Position numbers and translations under genes: made by a program. The notes under the pieces are model-generated. The model searched no databases. It was given only the letters and a program-made list of their open reading frames with translations, and was not told the origin of the DNA. Positions 51,279-59,490 of a DNA stretch of 64,000 bases are shown here, piece by piece. Origin of the DNA: Saccharospirillum sp043196875 (GTDB taxonomy: Bacteria; Pseudomonadota; Gammaproteobacteria; Pseudomonadales; Natronospirillaceae); contig NZ_JBEBMX010000001.1 of NCBI RefSeq assembly GCF_043196875.1, positions 558,001-622,000 on the forward strand, written 5' to 3'. Within the stretch, counting starts at the first letter, position 1. Each line of letters opens with the position of its first letter.

Positions 51279-52705
51279 TGACCACGCCGCAAGCGGACAG
51301 TAGGGTTGATGACAGCCAAAAAACCACACTCAGTGGGCGGCTGTTGCGTGGCGACCACAGCTTCGAGGTGGCGATGCGCTACGCCTCCCAGTATTCGCTG
51401 TGGTTGCGCTTTGTCGATGACCAGCCGCCAGCGCCGCTCGGTGTTTATGATCACCTCACTCTGAATGCGGAAATCCTCACCATCGAAACCGGCCGCTGTG
51501 AACTGTTGGCACCGGAAATCGAGGGCGATGATTTTCGTCTGGTGGCGCTGGAGAACATTCACGATTTCAAAAAACTGCTGTTTGATGGCCGCATCGATGT
51601 GCTCGATAACACCGCCCGCAATTTGCCCTTGGTATTGGGTTACAAAGACAACATCGACCCGGCCTTTCGCGAACACGTCGCCGACATTGCCTACGACCTG
51701 AGTATCTATCACAACCTCTTCGACCGACTTGATGAGGAGTACGCCAATGAACCGCCCGAGGTCGCCGAACGCATTCAGGCCGGCATTCTGGCCAGTCTGG
51801 GTCCGCAACTGCACGAATGCATCGATCAGCATATTCAGCGTCTGGAAGGTTTGATCGCTGGCTTTGACGGCGAGCAGCACAGCCATCATGGCTATTATCT
51901 GCGCAAGCTGATCTGGGGTGATTTGTTGTGCGCTCCCTTTATTGCCCGCACCAACCTCAAACCACGCGGCTATATTGGCGATTCAGAAATGATGGCCATG
52001 TGTTATCGCAATACTTATGAAGGTGACTCCACCTTCGGCAAGTTATTGCACAAGCATCCGGTTTCCGCGCCGGGCGCTCAGGCGGTCCGCAACCGACGCG
52101 AAATTATTCCGCAATTGATTCGTGCGCAGTTGCCGCGCTGGCCCCAATACAGTGTCGAAGCACCGTTCAAGTTTTTGTCGGTTGCCTGTGGTCCGGCGCG
52201 CGAACTGGCGGATATTTATATCAACCCCGAAGACGCCGCGGGCATTCACGCTTCCTTGCTCGACCAGGACCCGGCCGCCCTGTTTGAAGCGGGTAAAACG
52301 GTGGAATCGATTGAAACGCGGCTCGATGGTAAGCTGTCGGTGGATTTTATCCGCGAGTCGGTGCGCACCCTGTTATCGACGCGTGAATTGAAAGCACGCT
52401 GGGGTGATTTCCATTTTATTTATTCGATGGGACTGTTCGATTATTTAACACCACCGGTGGCCAGTGCAGTATTACGAAAACTCTATGCATTGTTGCTGCC
52501 CGGTGGTGAAATGGCGATCGGCAACTTCCATGAAAGTAATCCGAGTCGCTACTATATGGATTACTGGCTAGACTGGCCCATTATCTACCGCACCGAAGAC
52601 AGTTTTACGGCGCTGGCAGATGGCCTTGAGGGCGCGCAAACCTGGATCGAATTTGACGATACTGGCGTCCAAATGATGCTACGCATACGGAAACGGGAAT
52701 CTTGA
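51278..52705 (+). CDS. PhcB-like SAM-dependent methyltransferase
   Basis: A 475-residue protein. Residues about 15-110 are a beta-rich domain of unknown type, perhaps PilZ-like (RYASQYSLWLRFVDD, VYDHLTLNAEILTIETGRCEL). Residues about 130-280 are helical with ARTNLKPRGYIGDSEMM. Residues about 290-470 are a class I methyltransferase: motif I FLSVACGPAREL, and FHFIYSMGLFDYLTPPV near the active site. Similar proteins are annotated with PhcB, which makes the 3-hydroxy fatty-acid methyl ester signal of Ralstonia. The substrate here is untested. It overlaps its neighbours by 1 and 4 bp in the partner-switch operon, which suggests its activity or product is controlled by that switch. Confidence 0.8.
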   Translation: MTTPQADSRVDDSQKTTLSGRLLRGDHSFEVAMRYASQYSLWLRFVDDQPPAPLGVYDHLTLNAEILTIETGRCELLAPEIEGDDFRLVALENIHDFKKLLFDGRIDVLDNTARNLPLVLGYKDNIDPAFREHVADIAYDLSIYHNLFDRLDEEYANEPPEVAERIQAGILASLGPQLHECIDQHIQRLEGLIAGFDGEQHSHHGYYLRKLIWGDLLCAPFIARTNLKPRGYIGDSEMMAMCYRNTYEGDSTFGKLLHKHPVSAPGAQAVRNRREIIPQLIRAQLPRWPQYSVEAPFKFLSVACGPARELADIYINPEDAAGIHASLLDQDPAALFEAGKTVESIETRLDGKLSVDFIRESVRTLLSTRELKARWGDFHFIYSMGLFDYLTPPVASAVLRKLYALLLPGGEMAIGNFHESNPSRYYMDYWLDWPIIYRTEDSFTALADGLEGAQTWIEFDDTGVQMMLRIRKRES

Positions 52706-54138
52706 GCCGAGATTTAGAACAACAATACGGCCCGGACGTCGACGAAGCAGTTAAGCACACCGACTTCGATGCCTATCAAACCGAACTGGTCCATGGCTGG
52801 CTGCGTACTGTGGCTTTTCTGGCGACCGGTTTGGTGCCGTTGTTTTTCGTGCTCGACGTTATCCTGTTACCGCACGAACTGATTCCGCTCTTTGCGTTGT
52901 ATCGCGGTTTATCGACCGCCTTGATTTTACTGCAATTTGTTATCCTCAGCCGCACCCAGCCCGGTCCGCTGTCTTATTTCCACGGTTATTTTGCCTCCTT
53001 CCAAATCGGCGGTTTTATCGCCCTGATGACGGTTCATCTGGGTGGTTTTGACAATGGTTATTACGTTGGTCTGATTCTGGTCATTATCGGCGTCAATCTG
53101 TTATTGCCCTGGCGCGGCAAACATACCGGTCTGAATACGCTGATTATTATCGGCATGTATCTGGGACTGAATTTCGCCCACCCGCAACCCTACGACGGCC
53201 GTCTGCTGGTCAATAACCTCTTCTTCCTGTGCAGCAGCGGTATTCTGGCGGTGTCGATCAACGAACTGCGTCACCGTCTGATCGCCAACGAATTTTCATT
53301 GCTGATCAAACTTAAAGAAGCGCGGGACTCGCTGTGGGGCGAAATGGAATTGGCGCAACGCATTCAGATGTCACTGCTGCCACGCCAACTGAACATCTCC
53401 GGCTACGACATTGCTGCCCTGATGGAACCGGCGCAGGAAGTCGGCGGCGATTATTACGAAGTGTTTGAGACCGAAACCGGTGCCCGCTATGTCGCCATTG
53501 GTGATGTCGCCGGCCACGGTCTGAACGCTGGTCTGATCATGATGATGGTGCAAACCAGCCTGATGACCTTGCTCAAGGCCGAACCCGATTGTTCACCGGT
53601 GCGGGCATTGGAAACCATCAATGCTGCGCTGCGCGAAAACGTCGGCCGGCTGGGTTCGGATCACTACATGACCATGACCATCCTCAAGCTGGGTGACGAA
53701 ATCATCGAAATCGCCGGCCATCATCAGGATATTCTGGTGCACCGTTATTCCAGCAACAGCCTGGAAATTCAGCCGACCACCGGCACCTGGCTGGGCATCA
53801 CCGATGACCTGCGCGGCCTGATCGATTCGCTGACGCTGACCATCGAACCTGGCGATACGCTGCTGCTGTTCACCGACGGTTTAACCGAAGCCGGTGAAGA
53901 GCACGGCGAAATGTTCGGTCAACAGAATCTGGAAAAACTGTTCCGGCAAGGCATCAGCGGCCAACCGGGAGACATTGCCCGCACCGTCCTGGATGGCGTC
54001 AAGGCATATCAGCAGGAGCAGGACGACGACATGACCGCTCTGGTGGTACGTCGGTGCCTGGAACACAGCGGCAAGGCGAGCGCCGGCCACGGCTCCCAGG
54101 CTTCGGTGGCGACCTTCCCTTCATCCCAAAAGGCCTGA
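52702..54138 (+). CDS. Membrane-bound SpoIIE/RsbU-type PP2C phosphatase
   Basis: A 478-residue protein. Residues about 30-195 contain six hydrophobic helices and look like a sensor. A helical linker with ELAQRIQMSLLPRQL (about 217-231) leads to the phosphatase domain (about 240-455), whose metal ligands are all present: VGGDYYEV, IGDVAGHG, FTDGLTEA and QDDDMTALVV. It should remove phosphate from the STAS-like protein encoded in the same operon. The start is TTG 52702, overlapping the methyltransferase stop by 4 bp; no in-frame ATG occurs before the catalytic linker, so TTG is favoured. What the membrane part senses is unknown. Confidence 0.9.
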   Translation: MSRDLEQQYGPDVDEAVKHTDFDAYQTELVHGWLRTVAFLATGLVPLFFVLDVILLPHELIPLFALYRGLSTALILLQFVILSRTQPGPLSYFHGYFASFQIGGFIALMTVHLGGFDNGYYVGLILVIIGVNLLLPWRGKHTGLNTLIIIGMYLGLNFAHPQPYDGRLLVNNLFFLCSSGILAVSINELRHRLIANEFSLLIKLKEARDSLWGEMELAQRIQMSLLPRQLNISGYDIAALMEPAQEVGGDYYEVFETETGARYVAIGDVAGHGLNAGLIMMMVQTSLMTLLKAEPDCSPVRALETINAALRENVGRLGSDHYMTMTILKLGDEIIEIAGHHQDILVHRYSSNSLEIQPTTGTWLGITDDLRGLIDSLTLTIEPGDTLLLFTDGLTEAGEEHGEMFGQQNLEKLFRQGISGQPGDIARTVLDGVKAYQQEQDDDMTALVVRRCLEHSGKASAGHGSQASVATFPSSQKA

Positions 54139-54139
54139 T

Positions 54140-54559
54140 ATGGATTCGAGACGTAAGGACAGAACGCGGTTCATCTATCGTCTGCGTGCCGAAGCCCAGG
54201 ATGACCAGGGTCATTGGTTCAACGGTCATCTGGTGGATGTCACCCTCGACGGCATGATGCTGATCGGCAATGCCGAGTTCGCACCCGACACCCGCCTGGC
54301 ACTGAGCGTCGAGCTGCCACGCAATACCATGGGCGAAGGCAAGATGGACTTCTGCGCCCGGGTGCGCTGGTGTGATCAGGAAAACGACCCCAGCCTGTAC
54401 GCCCTGGGGGTTTCGCTGGAAGAGATGTCGGCGCAATCACGCCAGACGCTGGAAGAGTTGATGTCGCGGTTCAAAGAATTAACCGACGAAGTGGCCAGCG
54501 AAGCCGATGACGACCTGGTGCACAACCACGGCGACGATCCGTTTGTTCATAACCGCTGA
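54140..54559 (+). CDS. PilZ-domain protein
   Basis: A 139-residue protein. The N-terminal basic segment SRRKDRTRFIYR supplies the RxxxR half of a cyclic-di-GMP site and VDVTLDGMML the second half (Thr in place of the usual Ser of D/NxSxxG). The beta-barrel follows with RVRWCDQENDPSLYALGVSLEEM, and the tail is acidic. It begins 1 bp after the phosphatase stop, so it is the last gene of the signalling operon and the likely receiver of the cyclic-di-GMP made or broken by its first gene. The downstream target is unknown. Confidence 0.85.
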   Translation: MDSRRKDRTRFIYRLRAEAQDDQGHWFNGHLVDVTLDGMMLIGNAEFAPDTRLALSVELPRNTMGEGKMDFCARVRWCDQENDPSLYALGVSLEEMSAQSRQTLEELMSRFKELTDEVASEADDDLVHNHGDDPFVHNR

Positions 54560-54587
54560 ACGCTTAACGGGAGCAGTGCGCCGCCCG

Positions 54588-54648
54588 GACGGGAGACGCT
54601 AATACCGCTAACCCGGCGTCTCCCGTCTCCCGTTCAGCGTCTCCCGTC
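54588..54648. repeat. Inverted and direct copies of a 12-bp GACGGGAGACGC unit
   Basis: GACGGGAGACGC at 54588-54599 is followed by two reverse-complement copies (GCGTCTCCCGTC) at 54616-54627 and 54637-54648. The first and second form a perfect 12-bp hairpin with a 16-nt loop. The copies lie between the convergent PilZ and TsaA-like genes, so they may double as a terminator, although no T tract exists. It is the kind of short repeat that is scattered in many proteobacterial genomes. Confidence 0.75.
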
Positions 54649-55120
54649 AGTAATACTTCCCCATCAATTCACTGGCCCAGTCGGGCTGACGAATCTCGCC
54701 GCGCGGTAAGGTTTCGCGCCACACCGGTTTCAGGTCGAGCAGTGGCGTGCCATCCACCGCGTCCAGATCTTCCACCTCGATGTTCAAGCCATCCACGCTG
54801 ACGACTTTGCAGTAAGACACGCCGATGCGGTTTGGTCGCATGCGTCCACGCTGGGCGAAAATGCCGACTTTTGGCCAATCGGTGTTACCGCGGGGATGAC
54901 GCGCGCCGGTCTCAACGGCCTCATCGGCATCGATATGAAACCAGAACAGCACGTCCAGATGCGACAGCTCAGCGACGCCCGCCAAGGCTTCGGGGCCGAA
55001 CAGATCGGCGCGTAATTCCAGCCGGCAACGATTGCCAGCCCAGCCGTCTTTGGTCGCCTGGGTGCGACCACCGCGAACCCAGCCGATGGGCTGCATATCG
55101 ATCGATGTCAGCTCAGCCAT
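54647..55120 (-). CDS. trmO: TsaA/TrmO-family methyltransferase
   Basis: A 157-residue protein of the TsaA-like (YaeB/TrmO) family. The signature parts are MQPIGWVRGGRT at the start, the HPRGNTDWPKVGIFAQRGRMRP stretch (about residues 73-95) and the DAVDGTPLLDLKPV segment near residue 120. E. coli TrmO methylates N6-threonylcarbamoyl-adenosine in tRNA, but it has an extra C-terminal domain that is missing here; short members may act on other substrates. It overlaps the alpha/beta hydrolase gene by 13 bp and is part of that minus-strand operon. Symbol is a family guess. Confidence 0.75.
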   Translation of the reverse strand: MAELTSIDMQPIGWVRGGRTQATKDGWAGNRCRLELRADLFGPEALAGVAELSHLDVLFWFHIDADEAVETGARHPRGNTDWPKVGIFAQRGRMRPNRIGVSYCKVVSVDGLNIEVEDLDAVDGTPLLDLKPVWRETLPRGEIRQPDWASELMGKYY

Positions 55121-55815
55121 TGCCAGAACGCCTCATTCATCGCTTCGGGGCGTTCCATGGTACTCATATGACCCGCCGCTTCGATAGCGACGACACGACT
55201 GTGACGTACCTGATCGGCCATTTCCTGGTGCTGTTCCAGCGGGCTCCAGCTGTCGTGGCTGCCGCAGATAAAGGTGGTCGGGCAGCGAATGGCTTCGAGC
55301 ACCTCGGTGGCATCAGGGCGATGAATCAGCGCATGAATCTGACGTTCAAAAGTGGCGACCGTCTTGCTGCCGATCATCTCGACAATGGCATTGATCAGCG
55401 GCTGGTCACTGAGCCGATCCGGATGCACCATGCCCTGCACCCAGTCTTCGCCCATGATCCGGGTGCCTTCGCGCTGCGCCAGTTCGACCAGGCGCATGCG
55501 GCCGGCGACTTCACGCTCACCGGCGTCGCCGTCGGCCAGGGCCTTGTAGCCGGTATCGAGCAGCGCCAGTCGCAACACCCGTTCCGGCGCTCGCCGTATG
55601 ACTTCCAACGCAACCCGACCGCCCATCGAATGGCCGGCCAGCGCAAAGGTTTCCGGGGCTTCCTTCAGCACATGGTCGGCCATAGCGCCCAGATCGTCGG
55701 CGAAATCGTAGTCGGGGACGCGGCAATCCCAGGCATCGTTGAGGGCATCGATCTGCGGTTGCCAAACGCGCGCATCGCACATCAGACCAGGCAGCAGCAT
55801 CAGGGTTGGTTTCAC
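55108..55815 (-). CDS. Alpha/beta hydrolase
   Basis: A 235-residue alpha/beta-hydrolase-fold enzyme. The oxyanion region is MLLPGLMCDARVW, the nucleophile elbow is LAGHSMGG (Ser near residue 92), the acid is probably the Asp in FICGSHDSWSPLEQH, and the His is in VAIEAAGHMSTME. Such enzymes hydrolyse esters or C-C bonds. It overlaps its upstream SnoaL-like neighbour by 4 bp and its downstream TsaA-like neighbour by 13 bp. It lies near ligAB and may clean up an aromatic ester, but nothing proves that. Confidence 0.88.
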   Translation of the reverse strand: MKPTLMLLPGLMCDARVWQPQIDALNDAWDCRVPDYDFADDLGAMADHVLKEAPETFALAGHSMGGRVALEVIRRAPERVLRLALLDTGYKALADGDAGEREVAGRMRLVELAQREGTRIMGEDWVQGMVHPDRLSDQPLINAIVEMIGSKTVATFERQIHALIHRPDATEVLEAIRCPTTFICGSHDSWSPLEQHQEMADQVRHSRVVAIEAAGHMSTMERPEAMNEAFWQWLS

Positions 55816-56276
55816 AGTGTTTCTCCTACCGGCATCTTCAGGGTGAAGCTGGCGCGACGCTCCAGAATGCGCCAGCCGGCGTCAGTTTTGACGCAGGTAT
55901 CGTGAAATTCGCCGACCAGACAGCGGTGCAACGGTGCACCGAAAACGGCTTCCGCCTGGTCGCCTTCGTCACTGGAATAAAGCGTCACATAGCAATGCGC
56001 CCGCGCCTGGCTGGCAGAATCAATCTTCACACTCAGGTTAGAAACCAGATGACGGTTCAACCGCTGCGCCGGGTTCTGCTCATAGGACGCCGCTATGGCT
56101 TGCGGACCGATCAATGGATCGGGCGTGGTGGGTCGGAACAGTTGGGCATCGGCATGAAAGCATTGATCGAGGGACGCGAAGTCCTTGCTGTCGATGGTTT
56201 TGCCGGTACGGATGATCAGCTCTTCCACCGCACGGTGGATCAGACAGCGATCCAATTCGGTCAGTTCTTGGCTCAT
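55812..56276 (-). CDS. SnoaL/NTF2-like protein
   Basis: A 154-residue protein of the SnoaL-like NTF2 group, with ELDRCLIHRAVEELIIRTGKTIDSKDFASLDQCFHADAQL in the N-terminal helices (about residues 6-45) and strands including RAHCYVTLYSS and WRILERRASFTLKMP. The pattern of an early Asp-Arg and a His/Asp pair recalls ring-hydroxylating dioxygenase beta-like or steroid-isomerase-like proteins. The role is unknown. ATG 56276 is chosen because GGGGAGG lies just upstream on the reverse strand. It overlaps the alpha/beta hydrolase gene by 4 bp, so the pair is coupled. Confidence 0.8.
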   Translation of the reverse strand: MSQELTELDRCLIHRAVEELIIRTGKTIDSKDFASLDQCFHADAQLFRPTTPDPLIGPQAIAASYEQNPAQRLNRHLVSNLSVKIDSASQARAHCYVTLYSSDEGDQAEAVFGAPLHRCLVGEFHDTCVKTDAGWRILERRASFTLKMPVGETL

Positions 56277-56363
56277 TGGGCCTCCCCTCTTGTTGTGCGC
56301 CAAGCATACTCAGTTCGCCGTCCCTGCGGGGCCTTGGACAGTGCGTTCCGCTGTTGCAAACCT

Positions 56364-57035
56364 TCAGTCAGGCAAGGCACCGGCCAACACATCGAGGCGC
56401 TCGACAACAACAGTGGGGGACCATTCCCAGTCATCAAAGGGTATCGCTGCCGAGCGCTGCACCCAGGCAGCCTGCCAGCCGGCAGAACGGGCACCGAGTA
56501 CATCAAAGGGATTGGACGACACCAGCCAGGTTGCATCGGAGCGGGCGCCGGTGCGCTGCAGAAAATGGGCATAAACAGCCGGGTCGGGCTTGAAGCGTTG
56601 GATCTCATCGACACTGACCGTGCCTTCGAAGACAGCCGGCAAACCAGCGCCAGCCAATAAGGTCTCCACCGCTGCAGCCTGGCCGTTGGAGAAGGCCCAG
56701 AGTCGATGCCCGGCGTCGCTCAATTGGCGCAGCGCCGGAGCAACATCGGCAAAGGCGGGTAAGCGACCATAGCTGGTGAGTAATTGCTGACGCTGTTTAT
56801 CGGTCAGGCTGCAACGATGAAACGCCAGAGCGTAATCCAGTGCCTGAGCGGTACAGGCAGAAAAGGGTTGGTAGCGGCCCATCAGGCCACGTCGGAAGGC
56901 GTATTCGAGTTGTTTGTCACGCCAGCTGCGGCTGACTTCGGCGGCGGCGCTGCCGACCAGCGTCGACAGTTCCGCTTCCACACCGCGGGTATCGATCAAT
57001 GTTCCGTAGATGTCGAACGCCAGCGTCAGTTGCAT
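56364..57035 (-). CDS. HAD-superfamily hydrolase, type II haloacid dehalogenase-like
   Basis: A 223-residue HAD protein. Motif I is FDIYGTLID (nucleophile Asp near residue 8), motif II is WAFSNGQA, motif III Lys is in EIQRFKPDPAVY and motif IV is WLVSSNPFDVLGARSAG. The DxYGT start with the NPFD ending points to the (S)-2-haloacid dehalogenase subgroup, which replaces halogen by hydroxyl at C2 of short acids; related proteins are phosphatases. It begins 39 bp after the LysR gene stop on the same strand, so they may be one unit. Confidence 0.88.
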   Translation of the reverse strand: MQLTLAFDIYGTLIDTRGVEAELSTLVGSAAAEVSRSWRDKQLEYAFRRGLMGRYQPFSACTAQALDYALAFHRCSLTDKQRQQLLTSYGRLPAFADVAPALRQLSDAGHRLWAFSNGQAAAVETLLAGAGLPAVFEGTVSVDEIQRFKPDPAVYAHFLQRTGARSDATWLVSSNPFDVLGARSAGWQAAWVQRSAAIPFDDWEWSPTVVVERLDVLAGALPD

Positions 57036-57073
57036 CGCTCAGTCCTCGCCCTCAATCGAAGGCTCAGCTTCGG

Positions 57074-57967
57074 TCAGCCCCAGCCTTCGGTCAACTCTTT
57101 GAGGAACTCGATAAACAGTCGGGTTTTGGCACTGAGCATGCGTCGGCTGGTGTAGACCGCCGACGCCTTGGCCGGCGCATCCAGGGCGTATTCACGACCG
57201 ACTTCCACCAATTGACCGGCGTCGATCATATCGCCGCAGTAGATGCGCGGCAGCAAGCCAATGCCGGTGCCGGCAGCGACGGTATCGCGCACCATAATGG
57301 GATCGATGGTTTCGATGGGGGCGTCGATCTCGGCTTTTTGCTTCTCGCCGTGATGACGGATCAACAGGGGCGTGCGGTTGTAGCGTCGTTCACAGACTTT
57401 CACTTCCGCCAGCAAGTCTTCCAGGCTGTCGAAACGATGATTGGCTGCGAAAGTTTTCGGATTGGCCACCCACACCAGCGGTGTTTCGAACAGCGGCACA
57501 GCAATCAGTTCCGAATCCGGCAGATCGCCCACCTGAACCGCCAGATCGATGTGATCGCCAATCAGATCCACCGTCGTCGGCGTGACCTGAATGTTCAGCT
57601 GAATTTCCGGATACTGCTCATGAAAACGGTTCAGATGACCGCCCAGAATATGCCGGCTGAACGCCATCGGCAGCGACACCGTCAGCTCGCCACTGGGGGT
57701 ATGCGTCAGACCATTCATCTGGGCGTCGGCGACTTCGATCTGTTCCATGATCAGTTGGCAATGCTTGTAGAAGATTTCACCTTCACTGGTCATGCGCATC
57801 TGGCGGGAATTACGTTCCAGCAGACGCACCTGGAGGTCGTCTTCGAGTCGCTGGATAAAACGGCTGACACTCGATTTGGGCATGCGCAAGGCTCGAGCAG
57901 CAGCGGATATGCCTTCGCGTTCAACCACAGCAACGAAGACGGGCAGATCGGCAATGTTCCACTTCAC
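57074..57967 (-). CDS. LysR-family regulator, divergent from ligAB
   Basis: A 297-residue regulator of normal length. The HTH is in FVAVVEREGISAAARALRMPKSSVSRFIQRLEDDL (residues about 10-45), and the substrate-binding domain covers about 90-295. It is divergent from ligA with a 182-bp gap, so it is the likely regulator of ligAB-ligJ. This kind (with MPKSSVSR) resembles the AaeR/DhcR-like group of LysR proteins. The gap holds a TCACTT-AG-AAGTGA palindrome at 58114-58127. Confidence 0.9.
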   Translation of the reverse strand: MKWNIADLPVFVAVVEREGISAAARALRMPKSSVSRFIQRLEDDLQVRLLERNSRQMRMTSEGEIFYKHCQLIMEQIEVADAQMNGLTHTPSGELTVSLPMAFSRHILGGHLNRFHEQYPEIQLNIQVTPTTVDLIGDHIDLAVQVGDLPDSELIAVPLFETPLVWVANPKTFAANHRFDSLEDLLAEVKVCERRYNRTPLLIRHHGEKQKAEIDAPIETIDPIMVRDTVAAGTGIGLLPRIYCGDMIDAGQLVEVGREYALDAPAKASAVYTSRRMLSAKTRLFIEFLKELTEGWG

Positions 57968-58113
57968 GAACGAAACGTCCTATTGTTATAGGTTGTTCCA
58001 GATTGTGCCCTTAACTAGGCTCATTGTCACCCTATTCCAGCGCAGGGCAGCTGAGTACGCCCTAAAATAATGCCAACGCAAAATGCACTGGGAACGAATA
58101 CCCCTAGGATCAC

Positions 58114-58127
58114 TCACTTAGAAGTGA
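58114..58127. promoter_or_regulatory. 14-bp palindrome in the LysR-ligA gap
   Basis: TCACTT and AAGTGA flank AG. The site ends 22 bp before the ligA ATG, so a bound regulator there would block rather than activate. It may be chance or part of the LysR-binding region. No LysR T-N11-A site was fixed with confidence. Confidence 0.35.
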
Positions 58128-58149
58128 CCACGCTCAAGAGGTGAAACCG

Positions 58150-58545
58150 ATGAACCGCGAAGACCGCGAATACATGGACATTCCTGGCACCTACGTCATG
58201 GATGGCCGGCACTGCCGTCAGGGCTATCACCTGAACATGTTCTGTATGTCCCTGAACAAAGCAGAAAACCGGGAGGCGTTCCGCAAAGACGAAGCGGCCT
58301 ATCTGGATAACTTCAAGCTGACCCCCGAACAACGCCAAGCCGTGCTGGAACGCGACTGGCTGGGTTTGCTGCAGTTGGGCGGCAACATTTACTACACCTT
58401 CAAGCTCGCCATCTTCGACGGCCATTCCATGCAGTACGTCGGTGGTCAGATGAGCGGTGTGAGCGAACAAGAATTCGCACAGATGATGTTGGGCGGCGGG
58501 CGTTCCGTCGAAGGCAATCGCAGCAAGCAAGCACAGGAGCGCTGA
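58150..58545 (+). CDS. ligA: Protocatechuate 4,5-dioxygenase alpha subunit (LigA)
   Basis: A 131-residue small subunit. The typical segments are PGTYVMDGRHCRQGYHLNMFCMSL (about residues 12-35), the DEAAYLDNFKLTPEQRQAVLERDWLGLLQLGGNIYY helix block and the GGQMSG loop. It has no metal site and caps the active site of LigB. ATG 58150 is preferred over GTG 58141 because AGAGGTG precedes it by about 6 nt. It lies 3 bp before ligB. LigA-LigB open the protocatechuate ring between C4 and C5 with O2. Confidence 0.95.
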   Translation: MNREDREYMDIPGTYVMDGRHCRQGYHLNMFCMSLNKAENREAFRKDEAAYLDNFKLTPEQRQAVLERDWLGLLQLGGNIYYTFKLAIFDGHSMQYVGGQMSGVSEQEFAQMMLGGGRSVEGNRSKQAQER

Positions 58546-58548
58546 ACC

Positions 58549-59388
58549 ATGGCTAGAATTACTACCGGCATCGGCTCGTCCCACGTACCGGCCATCGGTG
58601 CCGCCATCGACAACGGCAAGACCCAGAACGATTACTGGAAACCCCTGTTCGATGGCTATCAGCCGGTGCGCGACTGGCTCAAAAAGAACAAGCCGGACGT
58701 CGCCATCGTGGTTTACAACGACCACGCCTCAGCCTTCGGCCTGAATCTGATCCCGACCTTCACCTTGGGGGTTGCGGAATCGTTCAACCCGGCCGACGAA
58801 GGCTATGGCCCGCGCAAAGTCCCGGTCGCCCAGGGCGAACCGGACCTGGCCTGGCATCTGGCCGAATCGCTGATTCTCGATGAATTCGACATGACCATCG
58901 CCAACGAAATGGACATCGACCACGGCTGCACCGTGCCGCTGTCGATCGCCTTTGGTGAGCCGGAAGAATGGCCGTGCAAAATCATTCCGCTGTGCGTCAA
59001 CGTCATTCAGTATCCGCCACCCACAGGCAAGCGCTGCTTCGATCTGGGTGTGGCAATCCGCAAAGCGGTCGAAGCTTATGGTGAAGACCTTAACGTCGCC
59101 ATCTTCGGCACCGGCGGCATGTCGCACCAGTTACAGGGCGAACGCGCCGGCCTGGTCAACGAAGAATTCGACCGCGCCTTTCTGCGCGACCTGACCGCCG
59201 ATGTGCCCAGCCTGGTGAAAAAACCGCACGTCGAATACATGCGCGAAGCTGGCTCCGAAGGCATCGAACTGGTGATGTGGCTGATCATGCGCGGCGCGCT
59301 GGGCGACGCCGCCAAGGAAACCTACAGCTTCTATCATGTCCCGGCTTCTAACACCGGCGCTGGTATTATTCTGCTGGAAGATCAGTAA
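58549..59388 (+). CDS. ligB: Protocatechuate 4,5-dioxygenase beta subunit (LigB)
   Basis: A 279-residue type II extradiol dioxygenase. The non-haem iron ligands match LigB of Sphingobium: His12 in GSSHVPAIG, His59 in VVYNDHASAF and a Glu in MREAGSEGIELVMW near residue 240; the catalytic His is in GGMSHQLQGE near residue 192. It cleaves protocatechuate to 4-carboxy-2-hydroxymuconate-6-semialdehyde, which LigC oxidises. It starts 3 bp after ligA and is followed by a hairpin and the ligJ gene. Confidence 0.96.
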   Translation: MARITTGIGSSHVPAIGAAIDNGKTQNDYWKPLFDGYQPVRDWLKKNKPDVAIVVYNDHASAFGLNLIPTFTLGVAESFNPADEGYGPRKVPVAQGEPDLAWHLAESLILDEFDMTIANEMDIDHGCTVPLSIAFGEPEEWPCKIIPLCVNVIQYPPPTGKRCFDLGVAIRKAVEAYGEDLNVAIFGTGGMSHQLQGERAGLVNEEFDRAFLRDLTADVPSLVKKPHVEYMREAGSEGIELVMWLIMRGALGDAAKETYSFYHVPASNTGAGIILLEDQ

Positions 59389-59406
59389 GCGTCCGGCGAA
59401 AAAAAA

Positions 59407-59424
59407 CGGGGCCTGCTGGCCCCG
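59407..59424. promoter_or_regulatory. GC-rich hairpin between ligB and ligJ
   Basis: CGGGGCC (59407-59413) and GGCCCCG (59418-59424) form a perfect 7-bp stem with loop TGCT, 18 bp after the ligB stop. A run of A precedes it but no T run follows, so on the plus strand it is not a standard terminator. It may lower ligJ expression or protect the ligAB mRNA. Confidence 0.5.
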
Positions 59425-59490
59425 ACTAATAACGCAACTCATAACCTAATTAATAACAACACAACATTACCGACTTATTTGGAGCGGACC

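Noticed and set aside
54832..55905. 357-residue plus-strand frame opposite the TsaA-like and alpha/beta hydrolase genes
   Set aside because: Antisense shadow of two recognised, overlapping genes; no family resemblance.
56999..57991. 330-residue plus-strand frame opposite the LysR gene
   Set aside because: Antisense to a clear LysR gene; composition rich in His, Gln and Phe is typical of a shadow frame.
59401..59424. A-run plus hairpin after ligB read as a terminator
   Set aside because: The T tract would only exist on the minus strand, and no minus-strand gene runs into it, so it is recorded as a hairpin rather than a terminator.
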